Shown here: positions 17,211 through 25,083 of the stretch, one piece after another | How the letters are laid out: the number at the start of each line of letters is the position of its first letter | Numbering within the stretch: the first letter of the stretch is position 1 | Source of the DNA: an uncultured Butyrivibrio sp. | Lineage (GTDB): Bacteria > Bacillota > Clostridia > Lachnospirales > Lachnospiraceae | DNA: 56,941 nucleotides | Assembly: GCA_947168935.1 (NCBI GenBank) | Contig: CAMVNV010000005.1 | Coordinates: 1-56,941, forward strand | Direction: 5' to 3' | Made by a program: the position numbers and the translations under genes | Notes under the pieces: generated by a model | Seen by the model: only the letters and a program-made list of their open reading frames with translations | What the model was told of the DNA's origin: nothing | The model's database searches: none

Positions 17211-17241
17211 TTGAATAATTGGTACAAGAATAATTTATAAT
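17211..17241 (+). promoter_or_regulatory. Probable promoter of rnr
   Basis: TTGAAT (17211-17216) is followed after 19 bp by a perfect TATAAT (17236-17241). The spacing is longer than ideal, but the -10 is strong and it lies between the secG terminator and rnr. Confidence 0.4.
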
Positions 17242-17346
17242 ATATAGAAGGATGGCAGAAGTTTATCCTTAAAAGATTAAGTCTCAGAAGAAGAGTAACA
17301 CGCAAAGAACCTCCCTCATATTGTGAGATTTTGGAGTAATAACATA

Positions 17347-20031
17347 ATGGCAAATAAAAAGAGAAAAAATGAACAGGAAACATTCATGATAGCGCAGGAC
17401 CGTAAAGCTATGGTCAATGCCTTTATTCATGATGATAAATATTCTCCCATGAAGGAGAAGGAGCTGGCTGTCTTTTTACAGGTTGAAAAAGAAGACCGCA
17501 ATGAACTTGCACAGATCCTTGAAGACCTTGTTAAAGAAGGCCAGATCATCAGAAATAGCAGAGGAAGATATCTTAAGTCAGACGCAGGCATCGTGGGCGT
17601 ATTTACCAGCAACAGCAGAGGCTTTGGCTTTGTAACTGTTGAGGGAAGGGATGAAGATATCTACATTCCTGAAGGCGAGACAGGTAACGCTTTCCTTGGA
17701 GATACTGTTGCGGTTGAGCTTATGAGAGCTCAGGCAGGAAGAAGAGAAGAAGGCCGTATCATCAGGATCGTAATGCGCGGAATGACCGAAGTGGTTGGAA
17801 CTTATGAAAGTTCTAAGACCTTTGGCTTTGTAAGAGCAGACAATAACAAGATTCCCAACGATATCTTTGTACCCAGGGAACGCAGTAAGGGCGCGGTATC
17901 AGGAGACAAGGTCGTAGTTGAGATCACAGATTATGGCGACAGTACAACAGGTAAGAACCCTGAAGGAAAGGTCAAAGAGATCATAGGTAACATCAATGAT
18001 CCCGGCGTTGACATTCTGGCTATAGTTAAGGGATACGAGATACCAAGCGAGTTCCCTGAAAGAGTCATGAACCAGGCTATGAGAACTTCCGACACAGTAA
18101 GTGAAGCTGACATGCTTGGAAGAAGGGACCTTCGTGATGTTCAGATGGTCACAATTGACGGCGAGGAAAGTAAAGACCTTGATGATGCAGTAAGTGTAAG
18201 TATCGACGATGAAGGCTTTTATCATCTTGGAGTTCACATCGCTGATGTTGCTAACTACGTGCAGGAAGGTTCGGCCCTTGACAGGGAAGCTTTAAAGCGC
18301 GGAACCAGCGTATACCTTGTAGACCGCGTTATTCCTATGCTTCCTCATAAGCTTTCAAATGGAATATGCTCTCTCAACCACGGAGAGGACAGACTAGCCA
18401 TGAGCTGTCTTATGAAGATCGACAGCAAGGGCGAGATCGTAGACCACGAGATCGTGGAATCTGTCATCAACGTTGATGAGAGAATGACTTATACAAGTGT
18501 TGGCAAGATCATAGCCTGTAATGATGAAGAGGAAAAAGAGAAATATGCTACCCTCGTACCTATGTTCGAGCAGATGTACGAACTTGCCAAGATCCTCAAA
18601 AAGCGCAGATCTGATCGTGGTTCTATTGAGTTTGACTCAGTTGAAGCCAAGATCAAGCTTGATACAGAGGGTAATCCTGTAAGCATTGAAAAAGAAGAGA
18701 GGGGCCCTGCCAACGAGCTTATCGAAGATTTCATGCTAGCAGCAAATGAGACTGTAGCCCAGCATTTCTTCTGGCTTTCAGTACCTTTTGTTTACAGAAC
18801 TCATGAACAGCCATCAGAAGCTAAGATCGATACACTTACAAACTTCATAAGAGGCTTTGGCTATCATCTTAACATCCGCCAGGATGAGATAAGACCTATG
18901 GAGATTCAAAAGCTCCTTTCCAAGATAGAAGGAAGTAGAGAAGAGTCCATAATAAGCAGAGTCGCTTTAAGAAGTATGATGCAGGCTAAGTATACAACAG
19001 AATGCGTAGGCCACTTTGGTCTTGCACTTCAGTATTACTGCCACTTTACGTCCCCTATTAGACGTTATCCTGACCTTCAGATCCACAGGATTATCAAAGA
19101 TAGCATCAGGGGAAGACTTGATGAAAAGAAGCTTGCGCATTATACTGAAATTCTGCCGGAAGTTGCAAAGCACTGTTCTGATACAGAAAGACGAGCAGAT
19201 GATGCTGAGCGCGATACTGATAAGCTCAAGAAAGCCGAATATATGGAGCAGCACATTGGCGAAATATATGAAGGCGTTATCTCTGGCGTTACAGCCTGGG
19301 GAATGTTTGTAGAGCTTGACAATACCTGCGAAGGCATGATCAGACTTGCAGAACTTACCGACGATTACTACGTTTTTGATGAGCAGAACTTCACACTTAC
19401 AGGAACTGATTTTGGCAGAGAGTACAGACTCGGTCAGAAGGTTAAGATCAAAGTAGTAGGTGCAGACAAGATTGAAAAGACTGTAGATTTCAGGATCGTT
19501 GATGAAGATACAGATCCTGATGACATCCAGATCAAGCCAGCCAAGAAGCACTATGTACTTAAGCTCATGGAAGAAGAGGCCGCAAGAAAGCAGGAAGAGC
19601 AGGAACGTGCTTTTGAAAAAGCCTCAAAAGTCAGTGATGATAGAACAGTAAGAAGATCAAAAAAGAAAGTCAGCCTTGAAGATCTTGAGGATGACTTTGA
19701 TGAAGTAGAAGATCACTTCAGAAGCCGCAAGCATACAGACCTTGATGACATAGACTTTAGCGACGGTGAAGATGATAACCTTATGACAGCGGCTGAGCTT
19801 CGCGAGCATGAACGCAAAAAGCGTATGATAGAAGGCTTTGAACCTGACGGACGTACAGGAAGACCAAGGGAGAAGAAACGAGGATCTAAAGGTCAGATGT
19901 CATCTGGCAAGAGCCGTAAGTCCAAGGAAAACGGACCTTCAGAAAAAGGTCATAAGAAGTATAAGGTTCATAAATATAAGAAGTCAGCTACATCCAAAGC
20001 TGCCCGCAGCAGCCAGAAGAAAAAGCGCTGA
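17347..20031 (+). CDS. rnr: Ribonuclease R
   Basis: RNase R is a 3'-to-5' exoribonuclease that degrades structured RNA and works with tmRNA-SmpB in clearing stalled messages. The protein has 894 residues from the ATG at 17347 (GGAG lies 11 bp upstream); the frame extends to 17323 but without a better start. Domains in order are an N-terminal helix-turn-helix region (about 25-75), cold-shock-like domains (about 80-230), the RNB catalytic domain with the DLDDAV motif near residue 280, and an S1 domain near 635-720. A tail of about 165 residues follows, first acidic, then very rich in Lys, Arg and Ser. SmpB is encoded next. Confidence 0.95.
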   Translation: MANKKRKNEQETFMIAQDRKAMVNAFIHDDKYSPMKEKELAVFLQVEKEDRNELAQILEDLVKEGQIIRNSRGRYLKSDAGIVGVFTSNSRGFGFVTVEGRDEDIYIPEGETGNAFLGDTVAVELMRAQAGRREEGRIIRIVMRGMTEVVGTYESSKTFGFVRADNNKIPNDIFVPRERSKGAVSGDKVVVEITDYGDSTTGKNPEGKVKEIIGNINDPGVDILAIVKGYEIPSEFPERVMNQAMRTSDTVSEADMLGRRDLRDVQMVTIDGEESKDLDDAVSVSIDDEGFYHLGVHIADVANYVQEGSALDREALKRGTSVYLVDRVIPMLPHKLSNGICSLNHGEDRLAMSCLMKIDSKGEIVDHEIVESVINVDERMTYTSVGKIIACNDEEEKEKYATLVPMFEQMYELAKILKKRRSDRGSIEFDSVEAKIKLDTEGNPVSIEKEERGPANELIEDFMLAANETVAQHFFWLSVPFVYRTHEQPSEAKIDTLTNFIRGFGYHLNIRQDEIRPMEIQKLLSKIEGSREESIISRVALRSMMQAKYTTECVGHFGLALQYYCHFTSPIRRYPDLQIHRIIKDSIRGRLDEKKLAHYTEILPEVAKHCSDTERRADDAERDTDKLKKAEYMEQHIGEIYEGVISGVTAWGMFVELDNTCEGMIRLAELTDDYYVFDEQNFTLTGTDFGREYRLGQKVKIKVVGADKIEKTVDFRIVDEDTDPDDIQIKPAKKHYVLKLMEEEAARKQEEQERAFEKASKVSDDRTVRRSKKKVSLEDLEDDFDEVEDHFRSRKHTDLDDIDFSDGEDDNLMTAAELREHERKKRMIEGFEPDGRTGRPREKKRGSKGQMSSGKSRKSKENGPSEKGHKKYKVHKYKKSATSKAARSSQKKKR

Positions 20032-20098
20032 CCAATGTTTTGAAGATTCATTTGATATAAGAAAACTATAATAAATATACTTGAATGGGAGAGTCGAA

Positions 20099-20563
20099 AT
20101 GGCAGAAGACAAGATAAAGCTGGTATGTAACAACAAGAAAGCATACCACGAGTATTTTATCGAAGATAAATATGAAGCAGGAATAGAGCTTGTTGGAACA
20201 GAGGTTAAGTCTATCCGCATGGGCAGATGCAGCCTTGGTGAATCCTTTGTTGTGATCAAAGATGGACAGGCTGACCTGTGTGGTATGAACGTAAGTCCTT
20301 ATGAAAAGGGCAACATATTCAACAAAGACCCTCTTCGTGTCAGAAGACTTCTCCTTCACAAGAATGAGATCATGAAACTCGAGCAGCAGGTCAAGATCAA
20401 AGGCTACACAATAGTACCTCTTCAGGTGTATTTCAAGAAAGGCCGCGTCAAAGTTGAGATAGGCCTTGGCCGAGGCAAAAAGCTCTACGATAAGAGAGAG
20501 TCAGATGCTAAGCGTGACCAGCAGCGTGAAGTAGAGAAGAATTACAAAATGCGCCTTAGATAA
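20099..20563 (+). CDS. smpB: SsrA-binding protein SmpB
   Basis: SmpB binds tmRNA and delivers it to stalled ribosomes. The protein has 154 residues from the ATG at 20099, which follows GGGAGAG; the TTG at 20081 is not used. Family motifs are visible: KAYHEYFIEDKYEAGIELVG near the N-terminus, then GTEVKSIR, and the C-terminal tail KLYDKRESDAKRDQQREVEK that enters the mRNA channel. It lies 67 bp after rnr, the usual order. No tmRNA gene follows in this window. Confidence 0.96.
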   Translation: MAEDKIKLVCNNKKAYHEYFIEDKYEAGIELVGTEVKSIRMGRCSLGESFVVIKDGQADLCGMNVSPYEKGNIFNKDPLRVRRLLLHKNEIMKLEQQVKIKGYTIVPLQVYFKKGRVKVEIGLGRGKKLYDKRESDAKRDQQREVEKNYKMRLR

Positions 20564-20570
20564 TTAGTCA

Positions 20571-20610
20571 AAACCTCCAAAGACGATACCCGTTTTTGGA
20601 GGTTTATTTT
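20571..20610 (+). terminator. Terminator after smpB
   Basis: AAACCTCCAAA (20571-20581) pairs with TTTGGAGGTTT (20595-20605), followed by ATTTT. It ends the secG-rnr-smpB region. Confidence 0.82.
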
Positions 20611-20650
20611 ATATCTTGCCATAATATTTTGAATAAGTTTCGAAAATCTA

Positions 20651-20679
20651 TTGACATTATTTAGTATCTTGTGTAATAT
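20651..20679 (+). promoter_or_regulatory. Promoter of the galactoside operon
   Basis: A perfect TTGACA (20651-20656) is followed after 17 bp by TAATAT (20674-20679). Transcription should begin near 20686, right at the operator at 20687. The leader to the first permease is about 215 nt and shows no gene or terminator. Confidence 0.75.
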
Positions 20680-20686
20680 GACATTA

Positions 20687-20700
20687 TGAAATGGGTTTCA
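20687..20700. promoter_or_regulatory. cre/LacI-type operator 1
   Basis: TGAAATGGGTTTCA matches the CcpA catabolite operator pattern (TGWAANCGNTNWCA) at all positions but one. It covers about +1 to +15 of the promoter, a repressing position. The LacI-family protein at 26982 or CcpA could bind it. Confidence 0.6.
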
Positions 20701-20848
20701 AAATAAAATATATGTCAAAGTACACAAAGCAAATTAAAGCTCTTATGTACATAGACGACAAAAACAGTCAAAATTAACGGAAGTAAGCTATCGATTCATA
20801 TCATAAATATGTTTTAGATCAGAAACTTCCATTTTTAAATCTCAAATA

Positions 20849-20862
20849 AGAAACCGATTTCA
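20849..20862. promoter_or_regulatory. cre/LacI-type operator 2
   Basis: AGAAACCGATTTCA matches the same operator pattern with one mismatch and has the central CG. It lies 162 bp after operator 1 and 38 bp before the first permease gene, so looping or roadblock repression is possible. A partial third copy (AAACCGATT) lies between the two permease genes near 21887. Confidence 0.6.
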
Positions 20863-20899
20863 AAAATCATTCATTTGTATTTGAGCAGGAGAGGAAAGT

Positions 20900-21880
20900 A
20901 TGAGCAAGAAAAACGGAACGGTAAACGGGGTCGAGAAGATAAAGGTTCAAAAGTCATCTCTGACATTCGGTCAGAAGCTTTGGAGAAACCGTACACTTAT
21001 TCTTATGTGTGTCCCAGCTATTATCTTCTTTATAGCTTTTTGCTACGCACCAATGCCGGGAATTTATGTAGCATTCGTTAAATACAACTATCGTAAAGGT
21101 ATTTTTGGAAGTAACTTCATCGGACTTAAGAACTTTGAATTCCTTGCTACTTCCGGTAAGCTCGGAATGCTCACCAAGAATACCATTCTTTATAACATCG
21201 CATTTATTTTACTTGGTAACTTCTTCGCAGTATTTGTTGCGATACTCCTTAACGAGATCCAGAACAAATGGTTCAAGAAAGTTTCACAGACAATGATGTT
21301 CCTGCCTTACTTCATTTCACAGGTTTTGATAGGACTCCTTGTTTATAACCTTCTCAACTATGATACCGGTTTCGTAAACAGTATCTTAAAAGCTCTTGGA
21401 ACTCCTGAAGAAAAGCTCTTCAGCCCTTACTCAGATCCAAATGTTTGGCCGGTGCTTCTCGTAGTAATTCACCTGTGGCAGTCAACAGGTTATAACTCAG
21501 TCGTATACTTTGCATCCATCATGGGTATTGACGCTGAGATCATTGAAGCAGCAAGAGTAGACGGTGCCAACGCATGGCAGAAGATCAGATACATCATTCT
21601 TCCGGGACTTCGTCAGACAGTAGTAATTCTCCTTCTGTTTGCTATCGGTGGAATCGTAAAAGGTAACTTCGGTCTGTTCTACAACATTATCGGTACTAAC
21701 TCACTTCTTTACTCAACAACCGATATCATCGAGACTTACGTATATCGTGCAACAATGACAGATTTCAATTTCTCCACAGCATCTGCGGTAGGTTTGTATC
21801 AGTCATTAGTCGGATTCTTTATGGTTATGATAGTCAACTTTGTAGTTAAAAAGATTGACCCTGATTATTCACTTTTCTGA
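20900..21880 (+). CDS. CUT1 sugar ABC importer permease, LplB type
   Basis: This is one of the two membrane subunits of a carbohydrate importer, 326 residues. The start follows GGAGAGGAAAG. Six hydrophobic segments run from about residue 35 to 315. The EAA-type ATPase contact is in EIIEAARVDGANAWQKIRYI. It belongs with the permease and binding protein that follow; no ATPase gene is in this cluster, and CUT1 systems often share an MsmK-type ATPase encoded elsewhere. The neighbouring glycosidases suggest a beta-galactoside or related oligosaccharide as substrate. Confidence 0.92.
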   Translation: MSKKNGTVNGVEKIKVQKSSLTFGQKLWRNRTLILMCVPAIIFFIAFCYAPMPGIYVAFVKYNYRKGIFGSNFIGLKNFEFLATSGKLGMLTKNTILYNIAFILLGNFFAVFVAILLNEIQNKWFKKVSQTMMFLPYFISQVLIGLLVYNLLNYDTGFVNSILKALGTPEEKLFSPYSDPNVWPVLLVVIHLWQSTGYNSVVYFASIMGIDAEIIEAARVDGANAWQKIRYIILPGLRQTVVILLLFAIGGIVKGNFGLFYNIIGTNSLLYSTTDIIETYVYRATMTDFNFSTASAVGLYQSLVGFFMVMIVNFVVKKIDPDYSLF

Positions 21881-21941
21881 TAAAAAACCGATTCGTATTT
21901 TTACTAAATTACAGATACCGCACACGGTATGGAGGATATAA

Positions 21942-22877
21942 ATGGCTAAGAAAGATAAAAAAATAGATTATGATACATATGATTCAAGCGCCAGAGTTAA
22001 GCTTGGAACATCAGACTACGTTATAAGAGGTGTGGGATATGTGTTCGTAACACTTTATGCACTTGCCTGCATATTCCCTTTCCTTCTTATCATCGGAACA
22101 TCATTTACATCTGAAGCAGTTATCAGATCAGCTGGTGTTCAGCTCTTCCCAAGAGACTTCACAACAGAAGCTTATGACATGGTACTTAAGGGAGGCGCGA
22201 TCTGGAAATCATACCTTCTTACAATCTTAATGACAGGTATTGGTACAGGCGTAGGACTTCTCATTATTTCAATGACAGGTTATGCACTTCAGAGAAAAGA
22301 CTTTGTACTTAGAAATGTAATCTCATTCTTCATTTACTTCACAAGTCTTTTCCAGGCAGGACTTGCACCATATTACCTTCTGATGACACAGACATATCAC
22401 CTTAAGGACAGCTACTTTGCAGTACTGCTTCCACTTCTGATGTCACCGTGGCTCATCATCCTGATGAAGAACTTTGTTAAGTCTATACCTTTTGAAATAA
22501 CAGAGTCAGGTAAGATCGACGGAGCAGGAGATATGAAGATCTTTACAGCTCTTATCCTTCCAATGCTCAAGCCTGCACTTGCAACAATAGGTCTTTTTCT
22601 TGCACTTGGTTACTGGAATGAGTGGTATCAGTCATCTCTTTTCCTTAGCTCAAAGGTAGATGCATATCCACTTCAGTACATGCTTTACAAGGTTGTAAAC
22701 GAGGCTAACTCACTGAAGAACTCAGTTGCAGCTCAGTTCGTAACTGTAACAGATCTTCCTACCAACTCACTTAAGATGGCAACAGCCGTTGTAGCAACAG
22801 GACCTATCGTACTTCTGTATCCTTTCGTACAGAGATACTTCATCGGCGGTATCACAGTTGGTGCGGTAAAAGGCTAA
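21942..22877 (+). CDS. CUT1 sugar ABC importer permease, YtcP type
   Basis: This is the partner membrane subunit, 311 residues. The start follows TATGGAGGATATAA. The membrane core runs from about residue 30 to 300, with the EAA-type loop ITESGKIDGAGDMKIFTALI. A 61-bp gap with a partial operator copy separates it from the first permease. The 3' end runs straight into a hairpin and a tandem repeat array. The call is secure as a CUT1 permease. Confidence 0.92.
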   Translation: MAKKDKKIDYDTYDSSARVKLGTSDYVIRGVGYVFVTLYALACIFPFLLIIGTSFTSEAVIRSAGVQLFPRDFTTEAYDMVLKGGAIWKSYLLTILMTGIGTGVGLLIISMTGYALQRKDFVLRNVISFFIYFTSLFQAGLAPYYLLMTQTYHLKDSYFAVLLPLLMSPWLIILMKNFVKSIPFEITESGKIDGAGDMKIFTALILPMLKPALATIGLFLALGYWNEWYQSSLFLSSKVDAYPLQYMLYKVVNEANSLKNSVAAQFVTVTDLPTNSLKMATAVVATGPIVLLYPFVQRYFIGGITVGAVKG

Positions 22878-23072
22878 TAAGTGTAAACACTTATTAGCTA
22901 AGAGTTAAATAGCTAAAGCTATTTAACTCCGGGGCAATCGAATAGCTGAAGCTATTTAACTCCGGGGTAATCGAAAACCAAGCTATTTAACTCCCGGGCA
23001 ATCGAATAGCTAAAGCTATTTAACTCCCAGGCAATCGAATAGCTGAAGCTATTTAACTCCGGGGTATAAACG
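22873..23072. repeat. Hairpin plus tandem array of about 33-bp stem-loop units
   Basis: A perfect hairpin (GCTAATAAGTG with CACTTATTAGC, 22873-22898) is followed by AGTTAAATAGC pairing with GCTATTTAACT (22903-22928) and then about five head-to-tail copies of a 33-bp unit (22908-22940, 22941-22973, 22974-23004, 23005-23037, 23038 to about 23072). In four of the five units AATAGC pairs with GCTATT around a four-base loop, and CTCC with GGGG or a variant follows; the third unit has lost its 5' arm. It separates the permease genes from the binding protein gene and may set their relative mRNA levels. It is not a CRISPR because there are no variable spacers. Confidence 0.85.
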
Positions 23073-23152
23073 TTAATAGAAACTATATAAATTAGGGGAA
23101 AGTTAACTGCAATAACGCAGTAACAAATATATATTCTATAGGAGGATATTTA

Positions 23153-24727
23153 ATGAAAAAGAAATTGCTTGCTTCACTTCTTTCACTCACTATGGTAGCA
23201 GGACTTGCAGCTTGCGGTAATGGTGGAAATGGCTCAGGGGATACAAGCGGATCTGGTCAGGCAGAAGCTGTTGATACATCAGAGCACGTAGTTATCACCT
23301 ACATGACAACAGGTGGTAAGCCAGAGAACAGCGCTACAGACGATATGCTCGCTGAACTTAATAAGATCCTTACAGAGAAGGTTAATGCAGAGCTTCAGAT
23401 CTACTACATCGACTGGACAGATTACCTTTCAGTTTACAACCTGACACTTGCTCAGATGGACGGAACAGTTGACCTTGTAGGTACAGCTACTGACTGGCTT
23501 GATGCATGGCCAAACGCTAAGAATGGTGCTTTCCTTGAGCTTTCAGAAGACATGCTCAAGACATATGCTCCACAGACATACGCTTCTGTTCCTGCTGAGA
23601 ACTGGGAGTACTGCAAATATGATGGAGACATCTATCTGATCCCTGAAGACAACTATGCACAGTGGACAAACCACGGATTCTCATATCGTCTTGACTGGGC
23701 TAAGGAAGCTGGTCTTGCAGATGGTGTTAAGAGCTGGGAAGACCTTACAACATACTTCAAGTATGTAAAAGAAGCTTATCCTGATGTTCAGCCTTGGGAT
23801 TCTGACGGAACACAGTATGCAACAATGGTTGGTGGATGGATCTCATCACACAGCAACTATGTTTCAATCGACGGTATCAACTCCGGCGCTATGTGGGGTG
23901 GTACAAAGGATGACCTTTACACAGTATACAGCCCATATGTAACAGATACAGATTCACTCGTTGAGTTTGCTAAGCTCATGAAGGAATGGGATGAGATCGG
24001 TGTTTGGAAGACAGACGTTCTTAACAACACATCTTCTGATAACCGTGAAGACTTCCGTGTAGGTAAGACAGCTGCTGAGCAGCACCACACACAGACATGG
24101 ACAGACCTTTGCTCACCTGGACACACAAACAACACAATCTTTGCTGATGACGAAGATGCAGAAGTTGGATTCTTCTACTTTGGTGAAGAGACAAAGAACG
24201 TAACAGCACTTTCAATCACACATGGTGCTATGGCTGTATCAGCTGCTTCCAAGAACCCTGAAAGAGCACTCATGGTTTACGACCTCATCAGAAATGATGC
24301 AGATTGCTATAAACTCTTCAACTATGGTATCGAAGGCGTTCAGTACAATGTAACATCTGATGGTCTCAGAGAGACAATCGCAGATGCTGATTCTATCGTA
24401 ACTAACTACTGGTGGGGCAGAAACGATGATCTCGAGCTCAGAGATGCAACAATGAACTGGGATACAATCGACAAGCTTTACAAAGAGTATGACGATATCA
24501 AGATCGAGTATCCTTATGGTCAGTTCATTCCTAACGTAGACAGCATTTCAACTCAGATCGACCAGATCAACGAGATCCACACTAACTACATGAAGCAGAT
24601 TGCATATGGTAAGTATTCTGGAACAGCTGAAGAAATCGTTGCTGAGTATCAGCAGGCACTCAAAGATGCAGGTATCGATGATGTAACTGCAGAACTTCAG
24701 AAGCAGATCGATGAACTCTACAAGTAA
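23153..24727 (+). CDS. CUT1 sugar-binding lipoprotein, LplA type
   Basis: This is the extracellular receptor of the sugar importer, 524 residues. A signal peptide ends in the lipobox LAAC (Cys22), followed by a Gly/Ser-rich linker. The body is a family-1 solute-binding fold with the typical stretches (VVITYMTTGGKPENSATDD near 43). The C-terminal block, about residues 445-524, resembles the DUF3502 region of LplA/YtcQ proteins (a long helix followed by KDAGIDDVTAELQKQIDELY). The start follows TAGGAGGATATTTA. The substrate is inferred from the glycosidases downstream. Confidence 0.92.
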   Translation: MKKKLLASLLSLTMVAGLAACGNGGNGSGDTSGSGQAEAVDTSEHVVITYMTTGGKPENSATDDMLAELNKILTEKVNAELQIYYIDWTDYLSVYNLTLAQMDGTVDLVGTATDWLDAWPNAKNGAFLELSEDMLKTYAPQTYASVPAENWEYCKYDGDIYLIPEDNYAQWTNHGFSYRLDWAKEAGLADGVKSWEDLTTYFKYVKEAYPDVQPWDSDGTQYATMVGGWISSHSNYVSIDGINSGAMWGGTKDDLYTVYSPYVTDTDSLVEFAKLMKEWDEIGVWKTDVLNNTSSDNREDFRVGKTAAEQHHTQTWTDLCSPGHTNNTIFADDEDAEVGFFYFGEETKNVTALSITHGAMAVSAASKNPERALMVYDLIRNDADCYKLFNYGIEGVQYNVTSDGLRETIADADSIVTNYWWGRNDDLELRDATMNWDTIDKLYKEYDDIKIEYPYGQFIPNVDSISTQIDQINEIHTNYMKQIAYGKYSGTAEEIVAEYQQALKDAGIDDVTAELQKQIDELYK

Positions 24728-24730
24728 CTC

Positions 24731-24790
24731 GTACCTTGAATTACATCCATGTAATTCAAAACAGGTACTAGATACATCCTGTATCTGTAC
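24731..24790. repeat. Dispersed double-hairpin element, copy A
   Basis: GTAC occurs at the start, middle and end of a 60-bp block. Between the first two is the hairpin GAATTACAT-cc-ATGTAATTC, and between the second and third AGATAC pairs with GTATCT. The same plan recurs at 24986 and 48461. A further small hairpin (ACATT/AATGT) follows. Confidence 0.65.
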
Positions 24791-24830
24791 ATAGAAATAC
24801 ATTCATATAATGTAGACTTAAGAAATCCTT

Positions 24831-24860
24831 GGGGGCGTATCTTCGGGTACGCCCCCTTTT
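24831..24860 (+). terminator. Terminator after the sugar-binding protein gene
   Basis: GGGGGCGTA (24831-24839) pairs with TACGCCCCC (24848-24856), then TTTT. A strong rho-independent terminator, so GH35 probably has its own transcript or depends on read-through. Confidence 0.9.
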
Positions 24861-24985
24861 CTAAAAAATACTGTAGTGAATGAAATTATAAATATATAAA
24901 AATGGTATATGTGTCAAAAGATACTTTTGGTATATACATCATAAATTGCAAGAACTCATAGCTTATGTGTTTATACTTTCATTTA

Positions 24986-25048
24986 GTACATAGAAGTGCA
25001 TACATACACTTCTAAACATGTGCAGAGTTACGTAGTGTAACTAGGTAC
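24986..25048. repeat. Dispersed double-hairpin element, copy B
   Basis: The plan matches copy A: GTAC, then hairpin AGAAGTG/CACTTCT, then AAACATGTGC, then hairpin AGTTAC/GTAACT, then GTAC. The stems differ in sequence from copy A while the pairing is kept, which points to selection on structure. It lies 35 bp before the GH35 start. Confidence 0.6.
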
Positions 25049-25083
25049 ATCCTGAAAAAATCTCAAAACGAGGTCTTATATTG

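Noticed and set aside
18967..19551. 194-residue open frame on the minus strand
   Set aside because: It is opposite the RNase R catalytic and S1 region and has a random-looking, Cys-rich composition.
20564..20899. tmRNA gene after smpB
   Set aside because: The gap is 336 bp, its first 47 bp are a terminator and the rest holds a promoter and operators; no tRNA-like ends or tag ORF could be seen.
22908..23072. CRISPR array in the 33-bp repeat block
   Set aside because: The units are joined end to end without variable spacers and have internal hairpins, so this is a tandem repeat, not a CRISPR.
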